From an uncultured Spirochaetia bacterium (GTDB lineage Bacteria; Spirochaetota; UBA4802; JAGODF01), in contig CALCJG010000097.1 in NCBI GenBank assembly GCA_937967705.1, positions 1 through 8,010 of the forward strand: a DNA stretch of 8,010 nt. Direction: 5' to 3'. Positions 5,570-8,010 of this stretch are shown in pieces. Each line of letters begins with the position of its first letter. Positions within the stretch are counted from its first letter, which is position 1. The notes under the pieces are model-generated. The model worked only from the letters and a program-made list of their open reading frames with translations, made no database searches and had not been told where the DNA came from. A program made the translations under genes and the position numbers.

Positions 5570-7183
5570 ATGGACATGGACGATCATTTAAACCGGGAGA
5601 TATCGCGCCGCCGCACCTTCGCCATCATCTCCCATCCCGACGCGGGAAAGACCACCCTGACGGAAAAACTTCTCCTCTACGGAGGGGCGCTCGAGCTGGC
5701 CGGTTCCGTCACGGCAAAGAAAAAACAGCGGGAGACCTCGTCGGACTGGATGGAGCTGGAAAAAAAACGGGGGATCTCCATATCCTCGACCCTGCTCCAG
5801 TTCGAATATCAGGATTACCGGCTTAACCTGCTGGACACCCCAGGTCATAAGGACTTTTCGGAGGATACCTACCGTGTGCTGATGGCCGTGGACGGCGTTA
5901 TCATGGTGATAGACGCCGGTAAGGGCATCGAGAGCCAGACGAGAAAGCTCTTCGAGATCTGCCGCAAGCGAGGCATCCCCATCTTCACGTTTATGAACAA
6001 GCTGGACCGGCCGAGCCTGTCCCCCCTGGAGCTGGTGGATCAGCTGGAAAAGGTGCTTGAGCTGCATGCCTATCCCGTCAACTGGCCGCTGGAGAACGGT
6101 CCCTTCTTCAAGGGAGTCTATGACCGGCTGAAGAAGGAGGTCCATCTCTTTGAGAGGGTACCCGGGGGAGCGTACCGGGCGCCGGTTTCCGTACACAACC
6201 TCTCCGACCCCTTCGTTCGGGAAATCCTGAATGAATCGGTATACGATGAGATCGTAGAAGAGCTCGCCATGCTGGACGGGGCCCACGGGGGTTTTGACCG
6301 GGAAGAGGTGCTGAAAGGGCAGACGACCCCCGTCTTCTTCGGGAGCGCGGCCAATAATTTCGGAGTGGAACTTCTGCTGAAGGGTTTCCTGGACTTCTCG
6401 GCGGGACCCGCTCCCAGGTCCACCGCTGAGGGGCTGGTCCCTCTGGATCATTCCGCCTTTTCGGGTTTCGTATTCAAGGTGCAGACGAACATGAATCCCC
6501 TGCATCGGGACAGGATGGTTTTCGCCAGGGTCTGCTCGGGCCGCTATCAGAGGGATAATACCGTTTTCCACTCCCGGCTGGGCAGGGAGATCCGGCTGGG
6601 GAGCGTTCACAACGTCTTCGGGCGGGAACGGGAAACCCTCAATGAGGCCTATCCCGGGGATATACTGGGATTCGTCACCAATACGCCCTTCCGGGTGGGG
6701 GACACCATCAGTTCCGATCCGGGGATCGTTTATGATGAGATACCCCGCTTCGCTCCGGAGTGTTTCGCCTATATCAGCAATGTGGTCTCTTCAAGCTACA
6801 AGTCCTTTCGAAAGGGATTCGATCATCTCCTGGCGGAGGACATCGTGCAGGCCTTCCAGCTCCGGGAGAATCGCGGGACCCTGCCTCTTCTGGGGGCTGT
6901 GGGGCCGCTGCAATTCGAGGTGCTCCAGTACCGCCTCAGGGACGAATACGGGGCGGAATCAAGGCTGGAGATGATGCCCTGGACGGTCCTCCGATGGCTC
7001 GAAGCCCCCCTGGTATTGGAGGACTTGAAGGAGGGCCTGCCCTACGGTTCTACCCAGGGGATGGACGAGCAGGGACGCCCGGTCGTTCTTTTCCCAAATG
7101 ACTGGTCCCGGCAGTACTTTGCCGGGAATAACCCTCAAATCAGGCTCCTGGATTCCCCTGCATTGAAGGACCAGCTGAATTGA
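5570..7183 (+). CDS. prfC: Peptide chain release factor 3 (RF3)
   Basis: RF3 is a translational GTPase that removes RF1/RF2 from the ribosome after peptide release. Visible motifs (numbered from ATG 5570) are SHPDAGKTT (G1, 21-29), DTPGH (G3, 89-93), NKLD (G4, 143-146) and GSA (G5, 258-260). The RF3-type segments NWPLENGPFFKGVYDR, FSGFVFKVQTNMNPLHRDR, EAYPGDILG and GAVGPLQFEVLQYRL separate it from EF-G and LepA. Start: ATG 5570 gives 537 residues, near the usual 525-530, and aligns with the E. coli N-terminus (RRRTFAIISHPDAGKTT). ATG 5576 is equally possible. An in-frame GTG at 5480 would add 30 basic residues but has no ribosome binding site. The gene ends at a strong terminator. Confidence 0.95.
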   Translation: MDMDDHLNREISRRRTFAIISHPDAGKTTLTEKLLLYGGALELAGSVTAKKKQRETSSDWMELEKKRGISISSTLLQFEYQDYRLNLLDTPGHKDFSEDTYRVLMAVDGVIMVIDAGKGIESQTRKLFEICRKRGIPIFTFMNKLDRPSLSPLELVDQLEKVLELHAYPVNWPLENGPFFKGVYDRLKKEVHLFERVPGGAYRAPVSVHNLSDPFVREILNESVYDEIVEELAMLDGAHGGFDREEVLKGQTTPVFFGSAANNFGVELLLKGFLDFSAGPAPRSTAEGLVPLDHSAFSGFVFKVQTNMNPLHRDRMVFARVCSGRYQRDNTVFHSRLGREIRLGSVHNVFGRERETLNEAYPGDILGFVTNTPFRVGDTISSDPGIVYDEIPRFAPECFAYISNVVSSSYKSFRKGFDHLLAEDIVQAFQLRENRGTLPLLGAVGPLQFEVLQYRLRDEYGAESRLEMMPWTVLRWLEAPLVLEDLKEGLPYGSTQGMDEQGRPVVLFPNDWSRQYFAGNNPQIRLLDSPALKDQLN

Positions 7184-7214
7184 AAAAACCGCGGCTTTGA
7201 TGCCGCGGTTTTTT
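7183..7214. terminator. Perfect bidirectional terminator between prfC and the convergent small gene
   Basis: A6 (7183-7188), CCGCGGC (7189-7195), a 6-nt loop, GCCGCGG (7202-7208) and T6 (7209-7214) form a 13-bp perfect stem. Read either way the GC stem ends in a U-run, so it can stop prfC from the left and the minus-strand gene from the right. It begins at the last base of the prfC stop codon. Confidence 0.95.
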
Positions 7215-7247
7215 GGTGCTATTGATTCCGCTGAAAGATGGTGTCAA

Positions 7248-7460
7248 TTATTCTTCGGTATCCGCCAGGTTCACGATGGCCTGGGCCCATTTTACATATT
7301 TCAGATTGGCCAGATCCTTGACCGTCTTGACGTTGAAAGCCTCGGCCAGGAGTTTTGCGTCACCTTCGCTCACACCCTGAAGGGCGTCCACAGGGGCATT
7401 GGCGATTTCCTTAAGGCTCATGCTTTCATATTTTTTATCCACAGCCTTGTTGATGTTCAT
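7248..7460 (-). CDS. Small helix-hairpin-helix protein, function unknown
   Basis: The 70-residue protein has a helix-hairpin-helix-like core at about 23-52 (PVDALQGVSEGDAKLLAEAF, then NVKTVKDLANL), in which a G29-V-S-E-G33 turn links two helices. A short helix with KYVKWAQAIVNLA follows at 54-66. Such folds usually bind DNA non-specifically or mediate protein contacts. This one resembles small stand-alone proteins I recognise only as hypothetical, and no activity can be assigned. It has no signal peptide or membrane segment. The start is well supported: AGGAGG on the minus strand (7466-7471) lies 5 nt before the ATG. It has its own promoter (7545-7573) and ends facing prfC at a shared terminator. 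Confidence 0.85.
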   Translation of the reverse strand: MNINKAVDKKYESMSLKEIANAPVDALQGVSEGDAKLLAEAFNVKTVKDLANLKYVKWAQAIVNLADTEE

Positions 7461-7504
7461 GAAATCCTCCTAAAAGTTTGATTTTCCCAACATGCCGGGT
7501 TTGG

Positions 7505-7534
7505 CTGCCTTGGCGGGTTCCCGCAGTCTGGCAG
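7505..7534 (-). promoter_or_regulatory. Stem-loop in the 5' leader of the small HhH gene
   Basis: CTGCC (7505-7509) pairs with GGCAG (7530-7534), enclosing GCGGG (7513-7517) paired with CCCGC (7520-7524); outer CATG elements at 7491-7494 and 7538-7541 could add pairs. The structure lies just downstream of the predicted start site near 7538, in a leader of about 78 nt. It may stabilise the mRNA or be regulatory. It matches no riboswitch class I recognise. Confidence 0.4.
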
Positions 7535-7544
7535 GGACATGCGC

Positions 7545-7573
7545 TTTGTAACAGTTTTGAATCCCGCTGTCAA
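7545..7573 (-). promoter_or_regulatory. Sigma-70-type promoter of the small HhH gene
   Basis: On the minus strand a perfect TTGACA (7573-7568) is followed 17 bp later by TACAAA (7550-7545), 4 of 6 to the -10 consensus. An AT-rich stretch directly upstream (7574-7592) resembles an UP element, suggesting a fairly strong promoter. Confidence 0.65.
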
Positions 7574-7599
7574 GAGATAATTATTAATTTCCATCCATA

Positions 7600-7622
7600 C
7601 CCCCGGGGATTTTATCCCGGGG
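7600..7622. repeat. GC-rich inverted repeat between two divergent promoters
   Basis: CCCCGGGG followed by AT (7601-7610) is mirrored by ATCCCGGGG (7614-7622) across TTT, with one unmatched G. Each arm also contains the palindrome CCCGGG (7602-7607 and 7616-7621). No T-run follows on either strand, so it is not a standard terminator. It lies 26 nt from the leftward -35 and 23 nt from the rightward -35, as expected of an operator or shared regulatory site. Confidence 0.5.
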
Positions 7623-7645
7623 AATGGCGAAAAGCAATATCTTCC

Positions 7646-7675
7646 TTGACAATAAAGCCTTCCAGGAGAGATACT
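7646..7675 (+). promoter_or_regulatory. Candidate sigma-70-type promoter of the hydantoinase-like gene
   Basis: A perfect TTGACA (7646-7651) and GATACT (7670-7675, 4 of 6) are 18 bp apart. The predicted start near 7682 leaves a leader of about 78 nt. Confidence 0.5.
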
Positions 7676-7713
7676 TTTTCCGCGGGTCCGTCAGAAATTA
7701 TCAGGTTGAATTA

Positions 7714-7741
7714 TGGGAAGGACTGCCGGGCAGTGATCCCA
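7714..7741 (+). promoter_or_regulatory. Stem-loop just before the hydantoinase-like gene's ribosome binding site
   Basis: TGGGA (7714-7718) pairs with TCCCA (7737-7741), and inside it ACTGC (7722-7726) pairs with GCAGT (7730-7734) around CGG. It ends 7 nt before the Shine-Dalgarno GAGGTG at 7748. A role in translation control or mRNA stability is speculative. Confidence 0.35.
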
Positions 7742-7759
7742 ATTTGTGAGGTGATGACC

Positions 7760-8010
7760 ATGTTTCTCGGTCTGGACGTGGGGGGGACGCATACGGATGG
7801 TGTGGTAATCGGTACGGAAGGAGTCATGGCCTCTGCAAAGGTGGCAACCGATCACAGCAATCTGCTCAATTCGATCAACGGGGCGCTGGAAAAACTGCTG
7901 ACGGAGGTGCGGCCCGGAGACATCGACCGTGTCAATCTGAGCACAACCCTCTCTACCAACACGTCTCGTAGCCAGGCCACCGGATCCTGGCCCCTTGCGA
8001 ACAACGCCAC
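7760..8010 (+). CDS. Hydantoinase/oxoprolinase family protein, N-terminal part
   Basis: The gene runs off the window; 83 codons are visible. The start MFLGLDVGGTHTDGVVI is the phosphate-binding motif of the ASKHA-fold hydantoinase A/oxoprolinase N-terminal domain. It is followed by the family pattern KVATD, a helix with INGALEKLL, and DRVNLSTTLSTN. Members hydrolyse hydantoins or 5-oxoproline with ATP, or act on related substrates; the substrate here cannot be told. ATG 7760 is preferred because AGGTG (7749-7753) lies 6 nt upstream; ATG 7754 is also in frame and would add two residues. After STN the visible residues (TSRSQATGSWPLANN) depart from the usual NAIVEG-like continuation, so a frameshift, sequence error or divergent member is possible. 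Confidence 0.75.
   Translation, partial: MFLGLDVGGTHTDGVVIGTEGVMASAKVATDHSNLLNSINGALEKLLTEVRPGDIDRVNLSTTLSTNTSRSQATGSWPLANNA

Noticed and set aside
5514..5591. A 25-codon open frame overlapping the prfC start, as a possible leader peptide
   Set aside because: Its ribosome binding site is weak, it ends inside prfC in another frame, and nothing in its residues suggests a regulatory peptide.
7197..7481. Plus-strand frame opposite the small HhH gene
   Set aside because: The minus-strand gene has a strong ribosome binding site, a promoter and a recognisable fold; the plus-strand frame starts in the terminator loop and has none of these.
7713..7736. A 7-codon frame (MGRTAGQ) in the hydantoinase-like leader
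   Set aside because: It has no Shine-Dalgarno sequence, and such short frames are expected by chance.

Overview
The window looks like chromosomal DNA from a motile, GC-rich bacterium (mid-50s percent G+C, estimated by eye, with G/C favoured at third codon positions). A free-living, probably anaerobic spirochaete fits best. The gene run flgN-flgK-flgL-fliW-csrA matches the flgK-flgL-fliW-csrA order known from Treponema; Bacillus has a similar order. FlgK and FlgL are longer than in enterics. A plasmalogen-handling enzyme also suits an anaerobe with ether lipids. The assignment is inference and no 16S marker is present.

Bases 1-3880 hold a flagellar hook-filament junction operon. It opens with an exact match to the sigma-28 (FliA) promoter, TAAA-N15-GCCGATAA. 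A leader of about 40 nt follows that can fold into two small hairpins, each with GGA in its loop, the second covering the Shine-Dalgarno sequence. This is the architecture expected of a dual-site CsrA target. The genes are flgN (export chaperone), flgK (HAP1) and flgL (HAP3), spaced 10 and 3 nt apart. Two tandem intrinsic terminators close the operon.

Bases 3950-5434 hold a second unit: fliW (TTG start set by an ideal AAGGAG), csrA (RNA-binding translational regulator with a long C-terminal tail) and a YhhN/TMEM86-type membrane protein (putative lysoplasmalogenase) only 3 nt behind csrA. FliW sequesters CsrA when flagellin is low. This unit could therefore feed back on the upstream operon through the GGA hairpins, which is the most interesting testable idea in the window.

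Bases 5435-7214 carry prfC (peptide-chain release factor 3), ending in a perfect bidirectional terminator shared with a convergent small gene. That gene, on the minus strand, encodes a 70-residue helix-hairpin-helix protein of unknown role, with a good sigma-70-type promoter and a structured 5' leader. The 299-nt spacer beyond it holds two divergent promoters with a GC-rich inverted repeat about midway between them. The last 250 bases are the start of a hydantoinase/oxoprolinase-type gene running off the window.

Most of the window is conserved housekeeping or flagellar content. I see no mobile element, CRISPR array, tRNA or rRNA. The unusual material is regulatory: the CsrA-like leader, the terminator cluster and the divergent control region.
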